Source: RI-153 sp963752935 (lineage in GTDB: Bacteria; Chloroflexota; Anaerolineae; Caldilineales; Caldilineaceae). From it: 64,000 nt of DNA. Of this stretch, positions 36,335-44,951 are shown piece by piece (the first letter of the stretch is position 1; every line of letters begins with the position of its first letter). Position numbers and translations under genes: made by a program. A model generated the notes under the pieces. The model did not search any database, was not told where the DNA came from, and saw nothing but the letters and a program-made list of their open reading frames with translations. Location: the NCBI GenBank assembly GCA_963752935.1, contig CAVWAL010000005.1:248001-312000 (forward strand). The letters run 5' to 3'.

Positions 36335-37369
36335 TTAAGCAGCCTGCATTTGGGCGACTTTTTCGATTTGAATCATACGGGCCTGTTCACGGCGCAGGGC
36401 GATGAGCGTGTCGCGCACGCGGTAGGCCGTGGGATCACCCAATGGACTGTGCATTTCGACTTCGATGGCGGCGCCGGGCAGGATGCCCAGATCCATGAGG
36501 CGACGACGTTCCTGTCCATGACAGGCGCGAGAGAGGGCGACCACGCGCGCCTCTTCGTTAGGGCGCAATTGATCGAGCGAGAGCACCGGCAGATCCGCCA
36601 CAACCGGTTCAGTAGCCAGCGATTCAACCGTCAAATTGGCGGCCAACATGGGCGCAAGTCGATGCTCTGCACCGTCTGCCAAAAAGCGGATACGCCGATC
36701 ATCCCGGTCAAGAACGGTCAAGGTGAGGCCGGGATGCAGACCGTCGGCCACCAGTTGGGCGTAAACCACGGTTGGCTCATCCTCAATATGGACAATGCGA
36801 TAGGATTGGCCGGGCTGCGCCAGCGCCAGCGGTTCTCCGCGCTGCGCCGTGTGATCCCCTGACGTAGCGCCGGGAATCGGGTCGCCGTGGGGATCATAGA
36901 CAGGATTGCCCAGGCGTGCGGCAAGATCATCCAGATCTTCTGCGGAGAGATGATGTTCCTGGCGTTCGGCGTGAAGGTGCCACTCGGTCTCTTCGTAGCC
37001 GGTTTCCTGGGCCAGATGGGTTTCCCACAAACGATGGGCGCGCACCACATGGAAGGCTGTCTCTGTGCCACGCGGGGTCAACGTAATGGCAGCCTGGCTA
37101 AAGCGGATCAATCCGTCCGATTCAAGCACGTGCATCAGGTCCACAGCCCGATTGCGCCGCACTTTGAGCACCCCGGCCAGTGATTCCACCGTCACAGGGA
37201 TGCGCCGCTGTTGAAAATCGAGGATGTGTTTGAGCGCGTCTTCGAGCATAACGTGTTGTGCGCGTCGTCGCAATCGGTACAACCGCCACCACATGCCATG
37301 CTGCGGCCATAGCACGAATGCCATCAGTGCCATCACAGCGACGACTGCCCAGAGCCCAAATTGATTCAT
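36335..37369 (-). CDS. Membrane-anchored DtxR-like protein with two FeoA domains
   Basis: 344 residues. One membrane segment at the N-terminus (LWAVVAVMALMAFVLW), then a DtxR-type winged helix (about 40-105) and DtxR dimerisation/metal domain (RAHRLWETHLAQETGYEETE, HLSAEDLDDLAARLGNP, DPHGDPIP), then two SH3-like FeoA domains (about 185-250 and 268-340; the second with ERRRLMDLGILPGAAIEVEM). FeoA assists FeoB; the DtxR part suggests metal sensing or DNA binding at the membrane. First gene of the feo operon. The start follows AAAGGAG. Confidence 0.83.
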   Translation of the reverse strand: MNQFGLWAVVAVMALMAFVLWPQHGMWWRLYRLRRRAQHVMLEDALKHILDFQQRRIPVTVESLAGVLKVRRNRAVDLMHVLESDGLIRFSQAAITLTPRGTETAFHVVRAHRLWETHLAQETGYEETEWHLHAERQEHHLSAEDLDDLAARLGNPVYDPHGDPIPGATSGDHTAQRGEPLALAQPGQSYRIVHIEDEPTVVYAQLVADGLHPGLTLTVLDRDDRRIRFLADGAEHRLAPMLAANLTVESLATEPVVADLPVLSLDQLRPNEEARVVALSRACHGQERRRLMDLGILPGAAIEVEMHSPLGDPTAYRVRDTLIALRREQARMIQIEKVAQMQAA

Positions 37370-37413
37370 ACCAGCACTCCTTTACAGAGAGTCCACCCGA
37401 AGTCAATCTAGAG

Positions 37414-37474
37414 ATTATATAGGTTGAAAAGACTTATAGAAAATGCCTAAAACGTTTTTTAGTTATTACTAAAA
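37414..37474 (-). promoter_or_regulatory. feo operon promoter with upstream DtxR-like box
   Basis: On the minus strand, TATAAT (37414-37419) is a consensus -10 with a weak TTTCTA -35 at 17 bases. Upstream, TTTTAGTAATAACTAAAA (37457-37474) is an inverted repeat with 7-base arms. Its TTAG-N6-CTAA core matches the left part of the DtxR/IdeR consensus and recurs at the regulator's own promoter. Confidence 0.5.
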
Positions 37475-37550
37475 TTTACGCATAAAAAAAGGCCAATCCA
37501 ACATTCTCTCTCTCGTGTGGACACGCTATAGTCGCTTGGGGAGAGGATGT

Positions 37551-38237
37551 CTAGGCTTCTTTCACCAACAGGGTTTCTGCCATTTCAAATGCCAGGGCAC
37601 GCTGTGTGCCGCCCACTTCGATCAACAGCGGGCCGTTAAACGGTGCGCGCTCCAAAACGGTCACTTCGGTGCCGGGGTAAAGGCCAAGCGTGCCCAGGTA
37701 GTAGAGGCGCTCCTGATCTTGCAGTAGCACACGCAGGATCACATAGGGACGATTGACGCGCGCGGTGCTTAAGGCGGCGCCCTCTGACAGTTCCACCTCG
37801 CCCTCTTTGCTGGGAATGGGATCGCCGTGTGGGTCCACCGTAGGGTGGCCGAGGGCGTCGGCGATGGCGTCTTCAAGGGCATCGCTGAGCACGTGTTCCA
37901 GTTTCTCAGCCTCTTCGTGTACCCGATCCCATGACATGCCCAAGGCCTGGTGTAAGAACAACTCAAGCAAACGATGGTGGCGCAGTACTTCGAGCGCGAC
38001 CTGCCGTCCAAGCTTGGTCAGGCGTACGCCACGGTAAGGCTCGTGCTCTACCAACTCGAATTGGGCCAACTTCTTGACCATATTAGTCGCCGAAGCAGGT
38101 GCAATCGCCATGTACTCTGCCAGGGCCGAATTGCTCACAGAGCCATCTTTCATCTCGATCAGATAGATAGCCTTGAGATAGTCTTCGTGGGCAGCCGAGA
38201 TAGGGTTTGAGATGGCCTCTTGATAAGTGTTAGTCAT
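37551..38237 (-). CDS. DtxR/MntR-family metal-dependent repressor
   Basis: 228 residues. Winged helix (about 12-75: HEDYLKAIYLIEMKDGSVSN, ASATNMVKKLAQFELVEHE), dimerisation/metal-binding region (RHHRLLELFLHQALGMSWDR, HEEAEKLEHVLSDALEDAIA, DPHGDPIPSKEG) and a C-terminal FeoA/SH3-like domain. Such repressors bind DNA with Fe(II) or Mn(II). The ATG at 38237 coincides with the predicted transcription start, so the mRNA is probably leaderless; the upstream in-frame GTG is rejected because it precedes the promoter. The gene is between the feo operon and a divergent metal ABC importer, its likely targets. Confidence 0.88.
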   Translation of the reverse strand: MTNTYQEAISNPISAAHEDYLKAIYLIEMKDGSVSNSALAEYMAIAPASATNMVKKLAQFELVEHEPYRGVRLTKLGRQVALEVLRHHRLLELFLHQALGMSWDRVHEEAEKLEHVLSDALEDAIADALGHPTVDPHGDPIPSKEGEVELSEGAALSTARVNRPYVILRVLLQDQERLYYLGTLGLYPGTEVTVLERAPFNGPLLIEVGGTQRALAFEMAETLLVKEA

Positions 38238-38272
38238 ACCTAAACTATACAGCGGAGATCTAGACCTGTCAA
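38230..38272 (-). promoter_or_regulatory. Leaderless promoter and DtxR-like box of the regulator
   Basis: On the minus strand, TTGACA (38267-38272), 17 bases, TATAGT (38244-38249), then the ATG 7 bases on. TTAGGTATGACTAA (38230-38243) overlaps the start codon and agrees with 11 of 14 bases of the DtxR consensus left part, suggesting autoregulation. Confidence 0.55.
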
Positions 38273-38303
38273 GTATAAATTGAGCCACTCCTAAAAATAA
38301 CAC

Positions 38304-38332
38304 TTGACAGCACCTAAATTCTACGCTAGACT
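38304..38332 (+). promoter_or_regulatory. Promoter of the metal ABC importer operon
   Basis: TTGACA (38304-38309), a 17-base spacer and TAGACT (38327-38332). CCTAA half-sites flank and overlap it (near 38290 and 38313). The transcript would have a leader of about 185 bases before the GTG at 38526; no known riboswitch was recognised in it. Confidence 0.5.
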
Positions 38333-38525
38333 CCTGTTACCGACAAGATTTAGCCAAAGAAAACTTTTGTGTTTTTGCCAGAAATCAGATTTAGATGCAA
38401 GGGCTAACTCTTTGTCGATACCCAATGAACTCCGTCCACAAATTTCGCAGATTCGCTTGTGCGTTTGCCCGGCTCCTTTTGCTCTGCGACCTGTGGATCA
38501 AGAACATGTTAAGGAGAACCGATCC

Positions 38526-39620
38526 GTGTTCCTTCGATCTTTGAATGTAATTCTACTCTGTTTGATCCTTTCAATAGCCGTTACCGGCTGTGGGCAGGAC
38601 GACCCCACGCCTGCCAACGGCGAAGTCTCTGCCGCCGAGAACATCGCCGCTCCCAATGACGCCGATGACAGATTGCGCATTGTCGCCACCACTACTCAGG
38701 GCGCCGACATCACTCAGATCCTGACTGCCGGCGTAGAGAAGGTTCAGATCACGGCGTTGATGGGAGCAGGCGTCGATCCCCACCTTTATCAACCCACCGA
38801 GTCGGACATCGCCGCCATGAACGCGGCCGACATGGTCGTCTACAGCGGTCTTCACCTGGAAGGACAGTTTGACACGGTCTTCGAAGCGTTGAGCGAGCAG
38901 GGGGTGAGCATCTATGCGCTAAGCAAGCCGGTAAAGGCGGGCGGTTTCGCCATCGGCGGCTTCACCCTTTCCGCAGAATTGGTCGATGTGGATGATCCCC
39001 ATTTTTGGTTTGACCCGCGCAATTGGGAACTATCGGTGCAGGGATTGGCCGACATACTGGCGCAGGTCGATCCGGAGAACGCCCAGACCTATCAGACCAA
39101 TGCGACAGCCTACATTGAAGAACTGGAGGTCCTTTTTGAGTGGGCGAACACGGGGATGCGCACGGTTGCCGAAGGACAGCGCTATTTGGTGACATCGCAC
39201 GACGCCTTTCAATACTTCGGTTCGGCCTTTGGTTGGCGCATGACCGCCATTCAGGGCCTCAGCACCAAAGACGAAGCCGGTGTGGGCGACATTCAGGGCG
39301 TGGTGGACTTTGTCATCGAAAACCAGATCCCAGTCGTCTTTGTGGAAAGCAGCATTCCGCCCGACACAATCGAAGCGGTGATCGAAGCGGCGGCCTCGCA
39401 GGGTGGCGACGTGCGCCTCGGTGTGCGCGAAATGTACTCCGACGCCATGGGCAAACCCGGCACATTCGGCGGCACCTATATCGGCATGATCGCCGAGAAC
39501 GTCTACACCGTCCTCCAATCCTACCAATGCGCCGGCGCCGACGTGGAGATTCCTGAATGGCCGGCTGCATTGAGCCTCTCGCCGCCGGCCCAGATCGTTG
39601 ACGTGGCCTGTGGAGAATAA
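38526..39620 (+). CDS. Metal-binding ABC lipoprotein (cluster 9; Mn/Zn/Fe)
   Basis: 364 residues from GTG 38526, which follows AAGGAGAA; the earlier in-frame start at 38304 lies on the promoter. A lipoprotein signal ends at VTGC. The TroA/MntC/ZnuA fold is seen in IVATTTQGADITQIL, GAGVDPHLYQPTESDI (first His ligand), DDPHFWFDPRN (second His), PVVFVESSIPP (Glu) and REMYSDAMG (Asp). His-His-Glu-Asp is the usual Mn/Fe-type set. It opens a four-gene importer operon. Metal cannot be decided from sequence alone; feo neighbours favour Mn or Fe. Confidence 0.87.
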   Translation: MFLRSLNVILLCLILSIAVTGCGQDDPTPANGEVSAAENIAAPNDADDRLRIVATTTQGADITQILTAGVEKVQITALMGAGVDPHLYQPTESDIAAMNAADMVVYSGLHLEGQFDTVFEALSEQGVSIYALSKPVKAGGFAIGGFTLSAELVDVDDPHFWFDPRNWELSVQGLADILAQVDPENAQTYQTNATAYIEELEVLFEWANTGMRTVAEGQRYLVTSHDAFQYFGSAFGWRMTAIQGLSTKDEAGVGDIQGVVDFVIENQIPVVFVESSIPPDTIEAVIEAAASQGGDVRLGVREMYSDAMGKPGTFGGTYIGMIAENVYTVLQSYQCAGADVEIPEWPAALSLSPPAQIVDVACGE

Positions 39621-39636
39621 CAAGGTGACTCGATCT

Positions 39637-40449
39637 ATGAAAGGCCAACCAATGACCTCAAGCAATGGAACTTCTGACACGCAACCTGCGCCCGCCCTGG
39701 TCATCGACGATCTGACGGTGGCCTATAACAGCAAACCGGCCATCTGGGACGTGGATCTGGCGGTGCCCGAAGGGGTGCTGATGGCCGTCGTCGGCCCCAA
39801 CGGCGCAGGCAAGAGTACGCTGATCAAGGCGGCCCTTAACCTTATCCACCGGTCCGCAGGGACGGTGAGCTTCTACGGCAAACCCTTTGAACAGGCGCGA
39901 CACCTGGTGGGCTATGTCCCTCAGCGCGGCAGTGTGGATTGGGATTTCCCTACGTCGGTAGTGGATGTAGTGACGATGGGGCTGTACGGCAAGCTGGGCT
40001 GGTTCCGTCGTCCTGGGCGACAGGAGCAGGAAGCCGCCCTCTACGCCCTGGAACAAGTGGGCATGCAGGATTACGCTCAGCGCCAGATCAGCCAGCTTTC
40101 GGGCGGACAGCAGCAGCGAACTTTCCTGGCCCGCGCCCTGGTGCAGGATGCGCAGATCTACTTTATGGACGAACCCTTCGCCGCCGTGGATGCGGTCACC
40201 GAGCGGGCGATTGTGTCGATCCTGCGCGAGTTGCGCCAGCGCGACAAGACGGTCATCGTCGTCCACCACGATTTACAGACGGTAGAAGACTACTTCGACT
40301 GGGTGACGTTGCTCAACGTCGAGATCATTGCCAGTGGCCCAACGGCCAAGATCTTCACGGCGGACAACTTGCGCCGCACCTACGGCGGACGGGTGGCCTA
40401 TCTGCAGGAAAATCCGGCAGTGGCCGCCGCGCCCACAGGAGATGACTGA
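39637..40449 (+). CDS. Metal ABC importer ATPase
   Basis: 270 residues. Walker A VVGPNGAGKSTLIK, Q-loop VPQRGSVDWDFPTSV (typical of MntB/ZnuC-type ATPases), signature LSGGQQQRTFLARAL, Walker B IYFMDEPFAAVD, H-loop VVHHD. It follows the binding lipoprotein by 16 bases and precedes two permeases. ATG 39637 has AAGGTGA upstream; 39652 is an alternative. Confidence 0.9.
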   Translation: MKGQPMTSSNGTSDTQPAPALVIDDLTVAYNSKPAIWDVDLAVPEGVLMAVVGPNGAGKSTLIKAALNLIHRSAGTVSFYGKPFEQARHLVGYVPQRGSVDWDFPTSVVDVVTMGLYGKLGWFRRPGRQEQEAALYALEQVGMQDYAQRQISQLSGGQQQRTFLARALVQDAQIYFMDEPFAAVDAVTERAIVSILRELRQRDKTVIVVHHDLQTVEDYFDWVTLLNVEIIASGPTAKIFTADNLRRTYGGRVAYLQENPAVAAAPTGDD

Positions 40450-40450
40450 G

Positions 40451-41782
40451 ATGGAACGCTTATCCGCAGAAGATCGGCGCGTCTGGATCTTGATCGGCGC
40501 GATCGCGCTGGCCAGCGTCCTCTTTGTCCCCGTGAGCCAGGTGCTGCTGGGGGTGACCTACACATACACGCTGCGCGTGGTGGCGCTGGGTGGCGCGCTG
40601 CTGGGGATCGTCAGCGGCGTGCTGGGCAGTTTCGCCGTGTTGCGCCGGCAGAGTTTGATGGGCGACGCGCTCTCACATGCGGCACTGCCGGGGGTAGCCA
40701 TCGCCTTTCTGCTCGTGGGGCGCGAACTGAGCTTCCTCCTCATCGGCGCCGGGATCGCCAGTTGGCTCGGTGTCCACTTCATCCGCATGATCACCGGCAC
40801 CACGCGCATCAAACAAGACACGGCCATGGGCATCGTGCTGGCGGCCTGGTTCGCCGCCGGGATTGCGCTGCTGGCCTACATCCAGAGTCGCGCCGATGCC
40901 AGCCAGGCCGGTCTCGATTCATTCATCTTTGGGCAGGCCGCCGCCATTGTCCAAAAGGACATTGTCCTGATCTCGGTGGTGGGAACGGCCTCCTTGCTTG
41001 TGCTGGCACTCTTTTGGAAGGAGTTCAAGCTCATTACCTTCGACCCAGAATTTGCCCACGCCAACGGCTTCCGCACGACGATCCTCAACATGATGCTATC
41101 GACGCTGATCGTGGTGGCCATTGTGCTGGGGTTGCAGTTGGCCGGGGTGATTTTGATGGTGGGCATGTTGATCGCACCGGGCATCGCCGCCCGCCAGTGG
41201 ACGAACAAACTCGATCAGATGGTCATCCTGGCCGCTGTTTTCGGCGCATTTGCCGGCGGCACCGGCGCTATCCTGAGCGCAGTGCAGGCCAACCTGCCTA
41301 CCGGCCCCATGATCATTGTGGTGGCGTTCGGGCTGGTGCTGCTCTCCATTCTCCTTGCGCCAGGGCGCGGCCTGATCTGGTCGATTCTGCGCAGTCGGCG
41401 CGACAGTCGACGTTTCGCGGCCACCAATGTACTGCGCGATCTCTATCACTATGCCATCGATCACGGATCGGCGACGCAGCCCGTGCCCACCGCCTTTTTA
41501 CTAGGTGTCAACGGGACCAACGCGCGCAGGGGATTGGCGCGGCTGCAACAACGCGATCTGGTTCAGCCGGCAGAGGGTGATACCTGGCGGCTAACCGCCC
41601 CTGGGATCACAGCAGCAGAAGAAGATGCCGCCAACCGCCAACTATGGGACACCTACCGTCAATACAGTGAGGAGCTTCGTCTGCCTCAACTCGCCGAAAA
41701 TCGTCAGGCCGATATCCATCAGTTGCTGCCAGGCGAAGCGATTGAAAAGTTGCAGCGCAAGTTGCAGGAGGCAAGCCTCTAA
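40451..41782 (+). CDS. Metal ABC permease with C-terminal winged-helix domain
   Basis: 443 residues. Residues about 1-310 are an ABC-3 family permease (TLRVVALGGALLGIVSGVLG, RRQSLMGDALSHAALPGVAI, GVILMVGMLIAPGIAARQW). Residues about 325-443 are soluble and look like a DtxR-type winged helix with a helical tail (VLRDLYHYAIDHG, NARRGLARLQQRDLVQPAEG, WRLTAPGITAAEEDAANRQL). The start at 40451 has AGGAG 9 bases before it. It shares the ATG of the next permease at its stop (TAATG). Function of the tail is unknown; it may sense metal or bind DNA at the membrane. Confidence 0.85.
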   Translation: MERLSAEDRRVWILIGAIALASVLFVPVSQVLLGVTYTYTLRVVALGGALLGIVSGVLGSFAVLRRQSLMGDALSHAALPGVAIAFLLVGRELSFLLIGAGIASWLGVHFIRMITGTTRIKQDTAMGIVLAAWFAAGIALLAYIQSRADASQAGLDSFIFGQAAAIVQKDIVLISVVGTASLLVLALFWKEFKLITFDPEFAHANGFRTTILNMMLSTLIVVAIVLGLQLAGVILMVGMLIAPGIAARQWTNKLDQMVILAAVFGAFAGGTGAILSAVQANLPTGPMIIVVAFGLVLLSILLAPGRGLIWSILRSRRDSRRFAATNVLRDLYHYAIDHGSATQPVPTAFLLGVNGTNARRGLARLQQRDLVQPAEGDTWRLTAPGITAAEEDAANRQLWDTYRQYSEELRLPQLAENRQADIHQLLPGEAIEKLQRKLQEASL

Positions 41783-43281
41783 TGTTCCAGATTGAACAGT
41801 TTCTGATTCAACTTCTTTTGACCTTCTTCCCGCGCCAAGAACTCAATCTGTTCTTGCGCGATCCGCAGCACGTGGCGATTATCATCGGCACGCTGATTGC
41901 CATCTCCGGCGCGCTGCTGGGGACCTTTCTTCTCTTGCGCGGCATGTCGTTGACCAGCGACGCCATCAGCCATACGGTGTTGCTGGGTATCGTGGTCGCC
42001 TTCATCGTGATGACGACGTTGCTGGGGCTGGAGCCGGATCTCTCGTCACCCTGGCTGATCATGGGGGCGGCAGCGGCGGGTGTGGCAACGGTGGTGCTCA
42101 CCGAAGCGCTCTACCGCTCCGGCCTTGTCAAACAGGATGCGGCCCTAGGCCTGGCCTTCCCGTTGCTCTTCGCCGTTGCCGTGATCCTGGTGTCGCGCTT
42201 TGTCGAAGATATTCATCTCGACGAGGATGCCGTGATGGTTGGCGAAATCGGTGTGGCCTGGGCCAACACCAATAGCCATTGCCTGGGTAACTGTGAGACA
42301 GTGGTGATCGATGAAGACGATGCTCGCGCAGAGGTGGCGCGGCAGTGCGTCAACTGCCGCGACCTGGGGATCAGCCCTCGCGACGAGGGGGCCGAGTTCC
42401 GCGAAACCTGCATCAACTGCGGCGTCTACTCACCAGGACAGGCCTGGCAGGCGGGCCTGACCGAGAGCGAGCCGATCCTGGTCTTCTGGCCCAAGTCGAT
42501 CACCGTGACGGCGCTGATGGCGCTGCTTACCCTTGTCTTCGTGGTGCTCTTCTACAAAGAGTTGAAGATCTCCACCTTTGACGCCGCGCTGGCGCAAGCA
42601 TTGGGTTTTCGGCCGGGCCTGCTCAACTATGGGTTGATGGTGATGGTGAGCCTGGTGGCGGTGGGTGCGTTCGACGCCGTGGGATCGATCCTCGTGATCG
42701 CATTTTTCATCATTCCGCCGGCGGCGGCCTATCTGCTCACGGATCGATTGCCGGTGATGCTGGCGATCAGTGCCTTGATCGGCGCAGCCGGCGCCTTCTT
42801 CGGCTACGATCTGGCGCGTGGATCGCTCTTCGGCCTGCTCCAAATCGGCGACGGCATCGCCTGGCTCAACCGCATCTTCGGCCTGGGCTGGGATGAACGC
42901 TGGGATTCATCGATTTCGGCGTCGATGGTGCTGATGATCTTTCTCTTCTTTGTGCTTTCGTGGATCTTCTCGCCCAAGTACGGGCTAGTCTCTACCCTGC
43001 TGCGGCGCAACCGACAACAACGTCGTTTCAGCGAACAAGTAGTGTTGGGCCATATCTACAATCACCGCGGCAGCGCCGTCGAAGTGCAAGAACTAAAGGT
43101 AGCCACCTTACACGAGCATTTCCGCTGGTCCGCCGCCGAGATGCGCCGCGTGCTGGCGGGGCTGCGCTCTGCCCGTCTTGTGCAGATCCAGGGCGATGTG
43201 GTGCAACTGACCGAGCGCGGCGAAGGACGGATCCATGAGTTCCGACAGCGGAATCTGGTTAACGAGACGGCAGGAAAGTAG
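41782..43281 (+). CDS. Metal ABC permease with cysteine-rich insert and C-terminal winged helix
   Basis: 499 residues, second ABC-3 permease (LLRGMSLTSDAISHTVLLGI, VGSILVIAFFIIPPAAAYLL). After FVEDIHLDEDAVMVGEIGVA an insert (about 165-220) holds six Cys: 167 and 171 (CLGNC), 189 and 192 (CVNC), 210 and 213 (CINC). Residues about 418-499 form a winged-helix-like tail (VVLGHIYNHRGSAVEVQELK, RVLAGLRSARLVQIQGDVVQ). Starts at the stop of the first permease. The insert may bind zinc or another soft metal and gate transport; inference only. Confidence 0.85.
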   Translation: MFQIEQFLIQLLLTFFPRQELNLFLRDPQHVAIIIGTLIAISGALLGTFLLLRGMSLTSDAISHTVLLGIVVAFIVMTTLLGLEPDLSSPWLIMGAAAAGVATVVLTEALYRSGLVKQDAALGLAFPLLFAVAVILVSRFVEDIHLDEDAVMVGEIGVAWANTNSHCLGNCETVVIDEDDARAEVARQCVNCRDLGISPRDEGAEFRETCINCGVYSPGQAWQAGLTESEPILVFWPKSITVTALMALLTLVFVVLFYKELKISTFDAALAQALGFRPGLLNYGLMVMVSLVAVGAFDAVGSILVIAFFIIPPAAAYLLTDRLPVMLAISALIGAAGAFFGYDLARGSLFGLLQIGDGIAWLNRIFGLGWDERWDSSISASMVLMIFLFFVLSWIFSPKYGLVSTLLRRNRQQRRFSEQVVLGHIYNHRGSAVEVQELKVATLHEHFRWSAAEMRRVLAGLRSARLVQIQGDVVQLTERGEGRIHEFRQRNLVNETAGK

Positions 43282-43471
43282 GAACGGGGGGGAGCAAAGG
43301 GGACGCGAGAATGAAACCTCTCAAACTTTCGTCTGACGACAACCCCAACTTGCCCTTGCTATACTGGAATCCAGCGCAACTTGTGCGCTCGTCCTTGCGT
43401 ATTGGGAGTGTACTCTCAATATCGGAGAACGAATTTGGGATCATTCAAGCAAATAATCAGGGAGGCAACAC

Positions 43472-43732
43472 ATGGTTTTCTATACGCCCAAAAATAAAAA
43501 GTGGAGTGAGCTGTCCACATCGGCTAAGGCAGGCGTCATCCTCGTGGGTTTGATCCAGGTATCGTTGATGGTGGCGGCACTGGTCGACATTCGCAAACGC
43601 CCCGCCGAGCAGATCAACGGCAGCAAGAAACTGTGGACGGCGCTGGCCTTTGTCAACTGGATCGGACCGATTGTGTACTTTGTCAAGGGGCGCAAGAAAC
43701 CGGCCGAGTTGGGTTTAGAGGTTCGAGAGTAG
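43472..43732 (+). CDS. Small PLDc_N-type membrane protein
   Basis: 86 residues with two membrane segments (AGVILVGLIQVSLMVAALVD and LWTALAFVNWIGPIVYFVKG) joined by IRKRPAEQINGSKKL. The layout matches the phospholipase D nuclease N-terminal (PLDc_N) family of small membrane proteins of unknown role. GGGAGG precedes the ATG. A TGCTATACT extended -10 lies upstream near 43360. A strong terminator follows. Confidence 0.75.
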   Translation: MVFYTPKNKKWSELSTSAKAGVILVGLIQVSLMVAALVDIRKRPAEQINGSKKLWTALAFVNWIGPIVYFVKGRKKPAELGLEVRE

Positions 43733-43767
43733 AGATCGGGCGACAGGTCTGCCCACCTCATTAACAG

Positions 43768-43805
43768 AACGGGGACGGTCTCGCGAGACCGTCCCCGTTT
43801 TTGTT
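43768..43805 (+). terminator. Intrinsic terminator
   Basis: AACGGGGACGGTCTCG and its exact complement form a 32-base perfect hairpin (43768-43799), followed by TTTTGTTG. It ends the small membrane protein transcript and separates it from the convergent gene. Confidence 0.85.
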
Positions 43806-43815
43806 GATCATTCGA

Positions 43816-44925
43816 TCAACCAACCAAAATCTGCTCTGCATCTTCTTTGCTGAGGAAGTTCATCACCAATGGCTGAGACAGATCAGGCTGCGATTGCTGC
43901 CAGGTGACGTAGTACCCTTCCACCGCCGTCAGAACATCCACGTAACGGCTGCAACCGGTGCCGGACGGCGACACAAACGAGGGAAAGAGCGGCGACAACC
44001 GTTCTTCGCTGCTGAGATCAGCCGGATCGAGGACGGCGACGCCGCCAATTTCCTCACAGGAATAGCCGCGCGGGCGACGTACCGCCTTGCCGTGTTCTTC
44101 ATACTGGCGCAACGACTCGCCGCCGTCGTAAAAGGCCAGCACACGCGGGCCATCCTGGGCAAACTCACCCAGGCGCGGCACATCGAGCAGGGCAGTGATG
44201 CGGCTCATGGCCACATCCCACGTGAAGCCGCGGGCGAAGAAATCGTAGACCGGCGGCTCGAACTGCTCGCTGCCGGCCGGGCGCACACAGTAAGCCGAGT
44301 TGGAACTGCTCCAGTTAAAGGGGTGCGTGCAGAAAACGAGGACCAGATCGCCGTTGGCGCGTGGGTAGATGACTGGATCCTTGACGTGTAAGAAGCGTGG
44401 ATCGTCGCAGCGCAGCAACGGCGTGGCCTGGGCATAACGCAACTCTGCCACAGTCGGCGCTTTGAGCACATCGATAGTCCACACGCCTGTGCCGGGTTTC
44501 TGGAACTCGCTCAACTCGGGCGGATAGGGCACGTCGGCCTTCTCGCTGGAGACATAGAGTTCCACGCCATCCTCGCCGATGTGCAGCGCCGATCCTTCGA
44601 TAGAAAGCACCTCGCCGCCGGCATAGCTCAGATCAGCCTTCGAGAAGGCAAGCAACTTATCGAAACGCCGCCCTCGGTCCTGCGAAACGTAGATCGCCAG
44701 TTCCAGGCCACGTTCGCCGGCGCCGAGACCGGTGCGCGAATCGCCTGCGTTGCGATAGCGTCCGGTTAAGTAGAATGTGCCATCCAGGGCTTCCGCCAGA
44801 TTGCCTCCACCAAACCAGAAACCGCCGGCCGCCTGCTGTGGCGGCACCGTTACGCGTGCCGCTTCTTGATCCAGCAATGCGGCGCAAAAGCGATTCAACC
44901 GATCTCGTTGAGTCACAGTGAGCAT
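43816..44925 (-). CDS. BNR/Asp-box protein, sialidase- or GH43-like beta-propeller
   Basis: 369 residues, start at 44925 after AGGAGG; the longer ORF start lies in the flanking palindrome. AIYVSQDRGRRFDKLL is an Asp-box (S-x-D-x-G-x-x-F), and FLHVKDPVIYPRANGDLVLV, FARGFTWDVAMSRITALLDV and GTGCSRYVDVLTAVEGYYVT suggest repeated propeller blades. Exo-sialidases and GH43-like proteins share these signs, but a catalytic set was not identified. No signal peptide, so it may be cytosolic. The upstream RraA-like gene is separated by a 44-base palindrome. Confidence 0.6.
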   Translation of the reverse strand: MLTVTQRDRLNRFCAALLDQEAARVTVPPQQAAGGFWFGGGNLAEALDGTFYLTGRYRNAGDSRTGLGAGERGLELAIYVSQDRGRRFDKLLAFSKADLSYAGGEVLSIEGSALHIGEDGVELYVSSEKADVPYPPELSEFQKPGTGVWTIDVLKAPTVAELRYAQATPLLRCDDPRFLHVKDPVIYPRANGDLVLVFCTHPFNWSSSNSAYCVRPAGSEQFEPPVYDFFARGFTWDVAMSRITALLDVPRLGEFAQDGPRVLAFYDGGESLRQYEEHGKAVRRPRGYSCEEIGGVAVLDPADLSSEERLSPLFPSFVSPSGTGCSRYVDVLTAVEGYYVTWQQSQPDLSQPLVMNFLSKEDAEQILVG

Positions 44926-44951
44926 AAGTCCTCCTAATATACGACAGAACA

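Noticed and set aside
38304..38525. Longer N-terminus of the metal-binding lipoprotein
   Set aside because: It starts on the promoter and would bury the lipobox; GTG 38526 has a strong ribosome site.
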